From the NCBI GenBank assembly GCA_027596075.1, contig JADGJC010000170.1, positions 15,428-79,427 on the forward strand: a DNA stretch of 64,000 nt, read 5' to 3'. The position numbers and the translations under genes are program-made. The stretch comes from Rhizophlyctis rosea (taxonomy: Eukaryota > Chytridiomycota > Chytridiomycetes > Rhizophlyctidales > Rhizophlyctidaceae). Below, piece after piece: positions 10,940-21,487 of this stretch (position 1 is the first letter of the stretch; each line of letters opens with the position of its first letter). The notes beneath the pieces are model-generated. The model made no database searches. It worked only from the letters and a program-made list of their open reading frames with translations, and was not told where the DNA came from.

Positions 10940-11986
10940 CTACACTCTCGTCACTTCAAATTCGGCCAACACGCCGATATGATCCGAGGGAAATACGGGA
11001 ATGGGCTCGCCATTAGGACCCGTCTTTTCAAAACCCTTCAGAGGTGTATCTCCCACACGTTGCACCTTGACAGGTTTTACATTGGGGTCGTCTATGTAAA
11101 CCACACGATCCAGTCTTTTGTTCGTTTCGGAAGGGCGTTTCTTGTGCGGATACGTTATTCCCCAAGTATGCCCCAGCTCCTCTGGTTTATGAGTCATAAG
11201 CCAGGAATCAGTGAAGCCACTGTCTTGCGGGAGTGTCTGCTCTGACTCATATTCAACGTTGAAGTCGCCGCAGACGATTGAAATGGCAGGAGTGGAAGTG
11301 TTTGTGTCTCTGGCGATGAGAGAAGCAAGACGGACCTGCTCAGCTCGTGTTGGAGCATTGGCGTCGACAGATTCAAAGTGGGAGGTGGCTATACGACTCT
11401 GTGGCGCGTTACATTAGATCATGAGCGCACAGACGTGATGCATCATCGACGATCAATAACTCACTAAGGGTAGATTGGAAACTCCATCTTTCCCAACCAC
11501 TTCGACCACAGTCAAAGCCCGTCCGAGCGTTGTGGGGAATAATACATTCGTGGCACGCACCAGGTTCAACTTCCGCTTGTCAATCAAGACCAAAACCCCA
11601 TACCACCATCCCTCCAGAGTGCCATCCACAATGATCCACCTCTCCCGTGCAACGGACGATGCTTCCAATTGTTTACGGAAAGTGGTTGTAGCTTCCTGGA
11701 TGCAGACTACGTCGGAGGAGTGGGAGGCCAGGAGGTCGAAAATCGCATCATAACGGTAGGGGAGGTGGAGGTTTTCAAACCAGACATTGTACGTTAGAAC
11801 TTTCAAGTGGGAGGAGCGTGGCAGTTGAGTGGTGCTGGAGGGTGGTGGGTTTGTGGGTGCGGTCTCCCATGAGCGGTATTTTTCGGGAAGAAGAGAAGGG
11901 AAGGGAAACCATTGCGGGGAGGAGTATTGGGAAGCTTCCAAAAGGACTTGGCCCGAAGGGCAGGTAAGGTATGGGCTGTCGGGCAT
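10940..11986 (-). CDS. endonuclease/exonuclease/phosphatase-fold phosphodiesterase (TDP2-like)
   Basis: Two exons (11986..11465 and 11398..10940) encode 348 codons at most from this start (326 residues plus stop by exon count). Signature motifs of the EEP superfamily appear in order: [17 protein letters not shown] (metal-binding Glu), GDFNVEYES (catalytic Asp and Asn) and SDHIGVLA (catalytic Asp-His) near the C-terminus. The LTYNVWF and QEA spacing is closest to tyrosyl-DNA phosphodiesterase 2-like and related fungal EEP proteins. These are Mg-dependent phosphodiesterases, and a DNA-repair role is possible but not shown. No targeting signal is clear if translation starts at [10 protein letters not shown]. 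The open frame continues upstream to an ATG at 12196, which would add 70 residues. Confidence 0.8.
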
Positions 11987-12360
11987 TCTGAAGAATTGTT
12001 CGTTCTCTGGGGAGCTTGTGGGTTTCAGGTGAATGTAGTGCGATGAATATCCTGTATGAAGGTGGGTGTTGTGGAAGAGAAGACTGAGGTGCTGATAGCA
12101 AGGCTGTGTAAAGGAGAAGGAGAGGCACTGGGCAGGAGCTGTCAATATTTGAGTGCGTGACTGTGCCGTTATGTCTTTGTGCCACCAAATATCCAAGCCA
12201 CACTATGTGATCTCATCTGGATCGTGGAACAAGTGCGCAATTTAGAAGCCCAGAAAGGGCCCAAAACGCGCACCCGTTTACTCTTCCCCTTGTTCTCCCA
12301 CCCACATCTGCCCCACATCACCGCGACACAACACAACCCACATCGACCTCATACGCCAAG
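11987..12360. promoter_or_regulatory. divergent promoter region
   Basis: The 374-bp gap between the minus-strand EEP gene and the plus-strand TMEM62-like gene must hold both promoters unless the EEP gene starts at its upstream ATG. The part nearest the plus-strand gene is a CA-rich, pyrimidine-rich leader. No TATA box stands out. Confidence 0.4.
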
Positions 12361-15300
12361 ATGGTAGTGAGGGCGCTCATACTAGTCCCTTTGACTCTCA
12401 TAGTCTGGCTATATGCCCTCCGACTGCACTCTGCCTCTCTTGCGAAGTTGAACGAGGTCAAACTCAGCCGGTCATCACGACAGTCTCACACCCCAAGCCC
12501 TCGTGATAGTGGTCCGATAACAGATGGGGCCGATAAGATTTTGACGTTCGTGCAGGTGGAGTGGTGGTCGCTGATAGGTTTGCAGTTCTCAATATTGCTG
12601 ACAGTGCCGTTGACGCGTCTATCTTTTGCCGCGCACTGCAACAGATCTCCGACCTGCACATTTCCAAATTCCAGAAGAAAGGCGGTTTGGCCCACTTTGT
12701 AAAGTTCTTGGGTCCGTAAGTCAAAATTGCAATTACTCTAGGCATGCGCTAACTGCGCAAAACCTAGAATCGGACCTACCCTTGATTGCGCCTGAACTGG
12801 TCGTCTCCACGGGAGACTTGACGGACGCAAAGGACAAGAAGAAGTTGTCTTCACGGCAGTACATGGATGAATGGATTGCATATCACTCAGTGCTGCAGGA
12901 GTCTGGAATAATGGAACGAAAGGGCGGGAAGTTTTACTGGGATCAGGTATGTCATTTTTCTGTGCGGTTTCTCAAACATCGCACTGATCTGACTGTTGCA
13001 TTCCTCAGCGAGGAAATCACGATTGGTGAGCATGCGGCACAGCTTCCCACAATTTATATATTAACTGATCTTGGTGATTTGCAAGCTTCAACCTGCCATC
13101 GTTCGAAAGCAAGAAGGTGCGTGCAGTTAGCGCCTTCCGAGAATACATGAACCTGACGAAATGACATAGAACGTTTTCAGCCAACTGTCGGCCGTCAAAG
13201 AGGAAGGAGTATGTTGAGATTGAGGTTCAGGATGGATTGGGCAACGCATTCTCTGACATTCCTTCAATTGCATCAGTATGCATACCATTTGCGTAAACCG
13301 TTTGGGACATACTCGTTCATTGCACTGGACGCCTGGTGAGTTTACGTTGCCCTAGCATCCAACTCTACCAACCTTTGTTGACCCGTAACCAAGTCCTCGA
13401 TATGGAGTGTCCAGACCATTCAACTTCTTCGGGTATCTGGACACGGCGGATATGGACTTTCTAGCCACTGAGCTGCAAAAAGCAAAATCCCATAATCATA
13501 CGTTCGTCATGAGCCACTATCCCACCGCCACCATGATGTTTGGAAAGACATCTGACGGAACGACATTCTGGGAGTTGTCTAACCATATCTCCATATGGTT
13601 ATGCGGGCATCTTCATCGACTTTTTGCCGGTTTGGGCAAGACAATGTAAGTAGTCTTGTGAGCTGGGAGAGCTGATTGGACTCTGATCAGTTAAATTATT
13701 AGGTATGCGTATCAAGGCACTTTTCTGGAACTGGAGTTAGCGGATCTAAAGGTTCACGCTGTGTACCGGGTTGTCGCTGTGGATCATGATGTGATCTCGT
13801 TCATCGACTTGCCACTTGAAGCGCCTACATTGCCGATGCTCGTTGAACAAGACATCGCAGCCAATCCGGATGTAGGAATATCAAAGCAGCCTCGGCTGGA
13901 GGGACGGTCTCCTATTGTCCTGATAACGAACCCAAAGGATGGTCGATACGCAGTTCCTTCACATGAACCCGCCAATAGCGTAGCACAATCAAGCTACATC
14001 CGTGTATTGGTCTGGTCACACAAGAGCGTTAAATCAACCTTTGAGGTGAACGTAGATGGACGGAGTCATGAGCTGGAAGCGGAGTACCATGGGAAGGGAA
14101 GACCGTGGCGACGGCTCGGAGTTGATGGAGCACGCGAGGAAGCAGATGATGAGGATCATATCCCTTTGTGGGTGGTGAAGTGGCATCCGTCGCGATACGA
14201 CGATGGTCAGGATCATTGGATGACAATCACGGTATTTGATGAGGAGGGTCGAAATGGTACGTCTCAGCACGTGCAGTTTCGGGTGGATGGTGCAAGGATT
14301 GAGGACATGCAGGCTGGGCCTGGTGGGTGCGTACTGCATATGTGAAATGGACAATACATTGGCATCATTGAAAGCTGAATCCGTGCTTCTAGCGCCATCA
14401 TTGGCTTTCCTTTCGGCCTCCTCGTGAAGGACCTTTTCATAGCGTTATACACGCTCGTTACCGTTGGGTTTTTGATTGTACCGAAGTTGTTCGTGGCGCG
14501 GTTGAAGGAGACGAATCAATACGGTCAATGGCGAGCGGAGATGGCCACCTCGCTTGTGGTTGCCGATGTCGCTAGCCGTACCTCAACGCCAGCCAAGGCG
14601 GTTCTGACTCGATTGGGATTGCGCCAGCGTCGTATTAGCGATTCGGTTCCGCATCGGCCTTGGCATGTTCGGATTCCGGCTGATTTCAATTGTATGCGTA
14701 TACTTTTAGTGGTTTATCCTGAAAATCGACACCAATGAATCTGAACCCTCTCTCAATCCTGATAGATTTCGTTCGGGCCTCGTTCTTTCGATTTACCGAG
14801 TTGGCTAACCAGCCGACTCTATTCTACCCGCTTTTCTTGCTCTGTTTGTATATGGTTATTGGGCCATGGTTCATCGGCCAGTTCATCCCGGATGCTTCGG
14901 ATTGGAAGAAGCGGTGGGGATGGTTCATGTAAGGTTGCGCCGATGCTCATCACTTCGTGGTTGTCTTACTGATGTGGCAACCGGACATTCGCAGGTTATA
15001 TGGCGTGTGGTTTATGGTATGCCCTAACGGCTCTGCACAGCCCAGGGATACATTGCTAACATTCATGACAAATATAGGACGGACATTGGGAACCACTGTT
15101 AGACACTTGGCTCTTCGCCTGCTACGAACTAGTCTACACCATCGGACCACTAGTAATCTACCTTTCCTACTGCTGCACCCCAGCCGAATACCTCTACTCC
15201 CCACGCAACCCACGCTGCCAATACCCTATTCACGAACGCTGGTACATCCGCCTAACAGTTCTCTGTTGCCTCCTCTACCAATCATCCCACGCGATGCTCA

Positions 15301-15662
15301 TGGGAGTGTTTTACGGCCCGTGGACGGTACTGTTGAGTCCCGGGAAGACGTGGGTGATTTTGTGGAGCGCGTGGGTGCTGTATAGGTGGCGGTTTGGGCC
15401 ATATGAGACGCGGTTTAGGCGGTATGGAAGGGAAGGGAGGATGAATTTGGAGTCGGTGTTGAAGGCTAGGGTTGAGGTTGACAGTGCGGTTGGGAACGTC
15501 GATAATTCGGATGGGGAGGGGGTGGGGGACGATAGGGTGAATGGGGAGGTGTTGAAGGGACCTGTGGGGAGTGAGGGGTTGGCTTTTGCGGAGTTGGTGG
15601 AGGGTCCCACAACTTCGGCAACGGTTTCTTCTGCACATAATTTACGTAGCAGGCAGCGCTGA
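12361..15662 (+). CDS. TMEM62-like membrane calcineurin-type phosphoesterase
   Basis: Thirteen exons join in phase to give 843 residues: 12361..12555, 12645..12711, 12768..12946, 13009..13025, 13086..13116, 13170..13208, 13277..13335, 13394..13645, 13703..14326, 14393..14691, 14766..14928, 14995..15016 and 15078..15662. An N-terminal membrane anchor (ALILVPLTLIVWLYAL) precedes a metallophosphatase domain with ISDLHISKF, VVSTGDLTDAK, RGNHDCFNLPSFES and CGHLHRL. These are the D-x-H, G-D, G-N-H-D and G-H-x-H metal ligands. The FNLPSF, PFNFFGYLD and MSHYPTA stretches are typical of TMEM62. The C-terminal half has several membrane helices, for example YPLFLLCLYMVIGPWFI and LVYTIGPLVIYLSY. The substrate of TMEM62 is not established. 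Confidence 0.88.
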
Positions 15663-15880
15663 TCTTTTGATCAGGGAAACAAGTTTGTGTCTATTTGTAA
15701 TCTCTTCTTTTCTTCAAATGTCTATGTATCCTAGGGCCCATGATGATGCGATCGGATTTCTACATGATTTATATACAGAGGATGGTGGATGCGGATGGAA
15801 ATATCGAAACAGGAACTATACAAATCTACAAAAAACATTAATTACCTATCTACAAATAATTATACTGACGGGCAGCCGTA

Positions 15881-17589
15881 TCAGGACATATCCGGGTTTT
15901 GCCTCTTGAAACTGTAGTGATCCGGATCGTATTCTCGCATGTCACGTTCGAAATCGGCCTCATCGAGCAGTTTACGAACTTTATCCGCTACTTGCTTCGT
16001 TTCGTCCACATAGGTCGTGTTTCGTGGCGGATGGTCACCGATATCACTAAGGAAATCAGCGGTTTCGCTAGCAGGTTGCCGCCCGGGCATGAACATTCGT
16101 GTACGGTGGGCCGCAACAAGACCTCGATGGAACATTGATAAGAGGCCCGAGCAGTTATTTAGACCTATGATGTAGACGGGTCGTCTTCCATTCGCTTTAG
16201 TCAAAAATGGGCAGAAATGCAGATTACAAAGGATTGGTAACTCACTCGCTCGCCAAGGCTTCAGACACCATCATTGTCGAGTCAGCCATGACAGCAACGT
16301 GCGTTGCCCATTTCAAAATGCCATCGTAAGACGATATACTCTCCGGCTCTATGTAATGGATCTGCGCTTTCCTTTCCGCCGGTACTTTCTTGTACCAAGT
16401 TTCTACGGCTGTTCGTAGCTGGAAGGGGAACGCATTTTCAACAACATCCATGATAACGGAAGGGGTGCCTGAAAGCATTGAGCAGTTAAACCTGAACCCT
16501 GAATGCTCACCTTCTCAGGGGTCTGTTGCGAACAGGTCAAGAGAATCTTACAGTCGTGAACATTCAGTATCCGCTGCGGGGTTGAAGGGGCTCAATCAGA
16601 GTTGCATTGAAGGCCACATCACGGTGCGAGTTACCTCCAGATATTTAAACAGGCGCGACGTGTCCTCCGCGTACCAAGGAAAGCTCCTGATCAGTGAGTG
16701 TGATGGTGAGATTGTGACAAAACCCGTGGGACTCAAAATATGGTTCCGTACCGTTTTCGCAAACCCGAAAGAAGTACCGCAACGACCGGCTTCGTCCGAT
16801 CTTTGAATTGAGGCGGGACATCCAATCTGGCTCTCCCCAATGTCCAGTAATCGCAGGAATTAAGGCAAAGTTCGGTTGGTATAATTTTGTGCTCCCTGAC
16901 GAGAGACGTGGACATGGCTGATGGTGGTGTGAGATGGACATGCAGTGTTATGAGATACCGGACGATGTCATACCAAGAGTGGGCCACTCATGCCGTTGCA
17001 TGACTACAGCGTCATGATATTGGACTGATACGAATGGTTGGTGAAGGTGTACTGGTGTGCGCAACAAGTCTTCGTCAATATTCAAACTGGGGGAAAATCC
17101 TATACCGCCCTGCCCGCAAACCCACCTGAGAACGCCTTGCCTCCGCTGGACTCTTTGACTTGGAGCGCGGCAAGAGTCGTGTCCTGACACGTGCTGAACA
17201 CAATGTCTGGCAGTGGTGGTTTGAGTGTGTGACCGACGGGAGACTCAAGATACCAAGGCAGATCGTCCAGTTTGGACGACCAACTTTGGGTGCGCTGTTC
17301 CATTAGGGTTTTTTGAAAGACGGGGAAGAGCCACTTTATGCCTATTGTTTTCGAATTGTTTATTGCAAGCGTATTATCATCAATAAGAGTAGGAGCACCT
17401 ACTGGAAGAAGGAACTATGTGTTTTAGCTCATATTTTATGTTCATAGCACTAGAGAGGGCGATCGCTTGTCGATCTAGGTCGTGTTTGCCCGCGCTGATG
17501 ATCCAGGCATACTTCGGAGCGGGCAAGATCAGCGCAGACCCATCATACACCGCCTTCCAACGGTTGAGCGCTGACTTCGCGACGCTCAT
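15881..17589 (-). CDS. ELM1-family (DUF1022) protein
   Basis: Eight exons (17589..17403, 17341..17126, 17051..16974, 16917..16752, 16686..16635, 16573..16552, 16468..16250, 16194..15881) encode 417 residues and sum to whole codons. The N-terminus YAWIISAGKHDLDRQAIALS matches the start of the family. Later motifs are YHDAVVMQRHEWP, KPVVAVLLSG, MADSTMMVSEAL and RPVYIIGLNNCSG. The family is related in fold to GT-B glycosyltransferases. In plants ELM1 recruits the dynamin for mitochondrial fission; bacterial and fungal members have unclear roles. The seventh intron works in frame only with a GC donor (A|GCGAGT). The overlapping GTGAGT donor shifts the frame and stops early, just before the conserved RPVYIIGL block. 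A mitochondrial role here is inference. Confidence 0.85.
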
Positions 17590-17974
17590 TTCCTCAATGA
17601 CCAGATCTATAAATAAATAACACTCTGCAAAGGAGAGAGAGGACTGAACTCTGTGGAGAGTTTGGGAGATCGAATGGGTTGGTGGCGTTGCTGGTGGCTT
17701 TTGTCCGCAGAAGCACGTGCCATCGGTGATGCGCCACGGGCCTTTGTGGTCTGAAAGACTGCAAACTCTTTGCAAGGTTGGCATTGGTTGCTGGGTTGCT
17801 GAGATTCCATGATTACATTTCTTGTATAAAAAGCGCATTAGCAAAATCAAACATTGACTGATTTCGGATTATTGAAGGAAACGCAACTATAATATTACTA
17901 CAAATTATTGTACATATTGAAATACATGGTATAAGTTACAGGAGTCGCTATCAGTCGAAAACTACTAGAAGCCT
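17590..17974. other. intergenic between ELM1-like and tetraspanin genes
   Basis: Holds the promoter of the ELM1-family gene and the 3' flank of the tetraspanin gene. The minus-strand open frame here is an upstream extension of ELM1 exon 1 and does not resemble the family. Confidence 0.5.
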
Positions 17975-19159
17975 TCAAACAGTAGGTGAAGACCAAGGCT
18001 TTGACCATGACTTCGCATCTTTGTCGCCAGGCATGTCTGACAGTGTAGGACTGGGAATCTTGACCTGGAGGTTAGGTCCGCTCCACAAGCCTCTGGTGCC
18101 AGCGGTCGCAACTCGCGGAGGAGGAACAGGCTGTTGAGTAGAGATAGGTTGTTGCTCACGGGGAGCATATGATGTGTTGACCGTGAGGTGGCGTGGAGGA
18201 GGGTGTCGAGGGGGCTGAGGTGGATTGTAGAGGATGTCACCGACAGGAGATTGGGGTTGGGTGGGACTGCTAATGTGGTTCGCGGTTTGCTGGTACTGTA
18301 CCGATTGCCGAGTATTGAGGTAGCTGATGGTGCGGCCCATTTCGGAGTCCTCGGGGTACTGGGAGGCTTTTCTGATGGTGTCGTCATGGAACTGAGCGCC
18401 CTTGCCGGGATGGACGATGGTTCGTGGTGGCGTGGCGGGTTTAACGTGTGCATTGTAGACTCCGAGCGCAACCACCGCGGCCAAAATGCAAATGAAGTCG
18501 GCAATTATAGAAATGAACAAGGATGACGTCGCTTCGTCTGCTACCCCGCGGAAGATGGCGATCAAGGATGAGCCACATCCGGGTAGTGATGATCCGCTGC
18601 TGCAGCTGCCAGCCTTGAGACCGGCATCAGCAAACCCGGTGTATCCACAACACTTTTGCGCGAGCTGGTAGTTAGCTCTAGCGGCATCGCTCCAGACATT
18701 CCGCCATGCGTCTTCTGCGCTTCGTACCGCCTGAACTGACGAACGGAATGCTGCAACTGCTGACGCGATGGTGATCAAGAGCGTGATGGTCGTGACAGCT
18801 AGGTGAACGTAGAGGATAATAGGAAAGCGACGGGACTTTTGATGCAGCATGGAAACGGATGCGGAGGTGACGGATATTAGTAATGTGATGATCATAATGA
18901 TCGAGAGCGCGTGAACACCTATTGATTCTGATGTTAGCAATGCTCAAAGCACCATTCCACTATCGTCCAAATACGACTCACCATTTGCTACGGACGGCTC
19001 CATTAAGTTAGCCCTGTTCAGCGAAACACTCATGTGCTCTGATGCAATGAATAGACCTGCGGTCTTGATAGCCATCGCAATAGATGCGAAACAGAGCCCA
19101 AGCCGTGCTGCAACCCATCCCAAGGGAGTTTTTTCTGTGACAGCTTTTGAAAATGGCAT
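17975..19159 (-). CDS. tetraspanin-like four-helix membrane protein
   Basis: Two exons (19159..18982 and 18918..17975) encode 373 residues. Four membrane helices are visible: LGLCFASIAMAIKTAGLFIA, HALSIIMIITLLISVTSASV, HLAVTTITLLITIASAVAAF and LFISIIADFICILAAVVALG. The large loop between helices 3 and 4 carries the tetraspanin hallmark CCGYTGF plus further cysteines (GSCSSG, PGC). The cytoplasmic C-terminal tail of ~150 residues is long for a tetraspanin and rich in Pro, Gln and Ser, with polyproline stretches (RHPPPRH, PVPPPR) that could bind SH3 or WW domains. Fungal tetraspanins organise membrane microdomains and polar growth; that role is inferred. An in-frame upstream ATG at 19183 would add eight residues. 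Confidence 0.82.
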
Positions 19160-19843
19160 TGTCAACACTAATGCGGTATGCAATGATTAGGGTGCAAAAA
19201 AATGAAGCAAAATAATATGTGGTTGTTTGGGGGCGTCGTCAATGTTTAAATCTTTCTTGGCTTCCTTAATTCATGTGGCATTCAGTCACTAATGAGACCA
19301 TTCAAAGGGGCCTCACAGCTTGCTTCTTTCAACCCAGACAAGGAGATCAATGCAAGCTTATCATGCTCCTCAGGGAAAAGAGTGGATAACAAAGCAAGAG
19401 GAGCATCATTACTCCATAACGCTAAGCTCTCTCTTTCGTTCTTTGTTAAAAAGCTAGAAAGGCGGGAACAAAGACCCACGCCACACATACGATAGATGGT
19501 GGCTTGTTCAAAAGTTGGCCCGATGACCACGCAATTTTGATGGCTGTGCCGTCGAATCAATTTCAACCACATGCAACCCCATAGGTATGGCACCATTTGT
19601 TTACTTTCCAAAGAGCATCGAAATGACCGAGTTCTGTGCGTTCGTGCAAATCAACAATCGCCAGCAGACTTTACACAGAATGTGAATGGCGCAATTATTG
19701 TGCCGAGAGGGTTTGAAACGAAGCCGTGATGGAAACGAACACGACGATGAACAATGACCCTCTCTCTTCAGAAAATATCTAACTATATACACCTTGGAAA
19801 CCAATAACATCCTACATAAATGCCTCCCACCAATCCGTCTAAC
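19160..19843. other. intergenic
   Basis: Promoter of the tetraspanin gene and 3' flank of the Tse2-like gene. It is somewhat AT-rich. The open frames here lack coding character, and I see nothing else in it. Confidence 0.5.
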
Positions 19844-20783
19844 TTAGAATGCTCTGGGACCCCTCCGACGGAAAATGAATGGCGAAGGTTCCGCTTCGCC
19901 TCCGACACGCCAAAACTTCTCCAAAAACTCAGCCTTCTTCATCATCTCCCCGTTTTTCCGCAAGAACGTGGTTATTCTTTCGTTGAGTTCCCGCAGCGGC
20001 ATGGGTTCCGTGCATTGGATTGAGAACTGAGATGGCCCTTCTTCAATTAGAACCAGTTCGGGCGGTAGTGGGGTGCCTGTTTGTCGAAGTAGTGAGTTAT
20101 AACGGACAAACATATACGGATTGTTTAGGATATTTACCTGCAGGTATCCGAAAGATGGTCAATCCCCACGATGTTCTTTGACTAGCTTTGACGAAATTTT
20201 GCATCATGATGGTGTTGGGTTGCATGATGGCGCCGTTTCGACCTGTTTCGGAATGGATACATGATCGTATCAGCAAGGATGTTAAAAGAAAGCTTTTCTC
20301 TCACTGCTACGTCATCAAGTTGTCCGTCTCGCACAGTACTTAGAGCACTCCAACTTTCGCGCTCGCCATCATGATGCAAAAACAGACTTCCAAAAACCTA
20401 TCCTCTCAACACTTGCCTTCGTAGTAATTACTCGTATGCGGCTGCACCCACCCATTAGCCGGCACCTTTACATCATAATAAGGACTCTTCCCGCGACGAA
20501 GAATCTTCCGCGCACGTCGCTCAACGAAATCGTGCAAGTGGACGTTGGAGTGACCGGTATTGACTCGGAAGAGCTCCTGGGGGAATGTGTAGTGACGAGT
20601 TATGAGTTTTGGGACTCTCTTTGCGTTTGCTTCGATGCGGAGAGTGCGGTATTGGAAAAGGTTAGGTCGTTGAAGGAGTGAGGGAGAAAGAGCGGCTTGG
20701 AAGGTAGGTAGAAGGGATATTGGGAGGATATGGGAGAGGCCGAAAGGTCGGAGGAATGTCGGTGTTGGTAGAAGGGGTGGCAT
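19844..20783 (-). CDS. Tse2-like ADP-ribosyltransferase-fold toxin domain protein
   Basis: Three exons (20783..20417, 20242..20138, 20076..19844) encode 234 residues and sum to whole codons. The central and C-terminal part follows the fungal branch of the Tse2 toxin-domain family (Pfam ADPRTs_Tse2). There is an LFRVNTGHSN-type start, a G-x-NGAIMQPN block, a G(T)PLPPEL block and a final ELNERITTFLRKNG helix. Tse2 of Pseudomonas is a type VI-secreted toxin with an ADP-ribosyltransferase-like fold; activity of fungal relatives is not established. The first ~65 residues are extra and rich in Pro, Leu and Ser, with no acidic residues at the very start, so they could be a mitochondrial or secretory leader. 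The first intron starts with GCAAGT, a textbook GC-AG donor. No immunity-type partner is evident next door. The reading frame is intact. Confidence 0.72.
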
Positions 20784-21487
20784 GGTGTAAATCCCAGCAA
20801 ACGATTCGAACCGCTACAGTTGCGGGGAGAGCTTGAGCGGTTGTCGAGTGCGAAGCTCTCTTGCTAAGGGTAGAGGAAGAGTTCAGTAAGATCCGATTCT
20901 TGGAAATTGATCGCGAATTCAAAGTGGGGAAGACTCCAGAGAACACGAACCAAAATTTGAATGAGACGGGTGGCTTGTGAATAAATACACGAAGGTCCCA
21001 CCAAGTAAAAGCATGTGACTTGTTTGAAGCATTTTTGATCCATATGCTGATAGATGAGTATGGGCCAATTCGGTGTCCTGAGGGGCCGTAGTGTCATCAC
21101 TTGTCCTGAAAGGCCACAATGTCATCACTATTTGCATCCGACAAGTCAAAAAGATGATGATTTCGTACTGCCTATGAGCATGAGGGATGTTTTATTGAAA
21201 AGGAAATATCCTTACCTGTCAAGCAATGGTAACAATTCTGCAGCGTGGTCAACATGCTCAGCATACCCCAGGCAGTCGCCGTCAAACATATCCACTACTT
21301 AAATATCCAAACTCTCAACGTAGAATGTCAACAACTGTCTAATATTATCTGGACCAATATCTCAATGAGAAGTTTACAGTCGTCATCACAAAAGAATTGA
21401 TACGGACATATTTACAGCTTCTGGTAAAGACTCAACTGGCCTCTTAGTGAAGTGACTACTGCTACGCCCATTACCGCTAATCTAAAG
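20784..21487. other. intergenic
   Basis: Upstream region of the Tse2-like gene and downstream flank of the copper-transporter-like gene. There is no coding exon or RNA gene that I can support. Confidence 0.5.
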
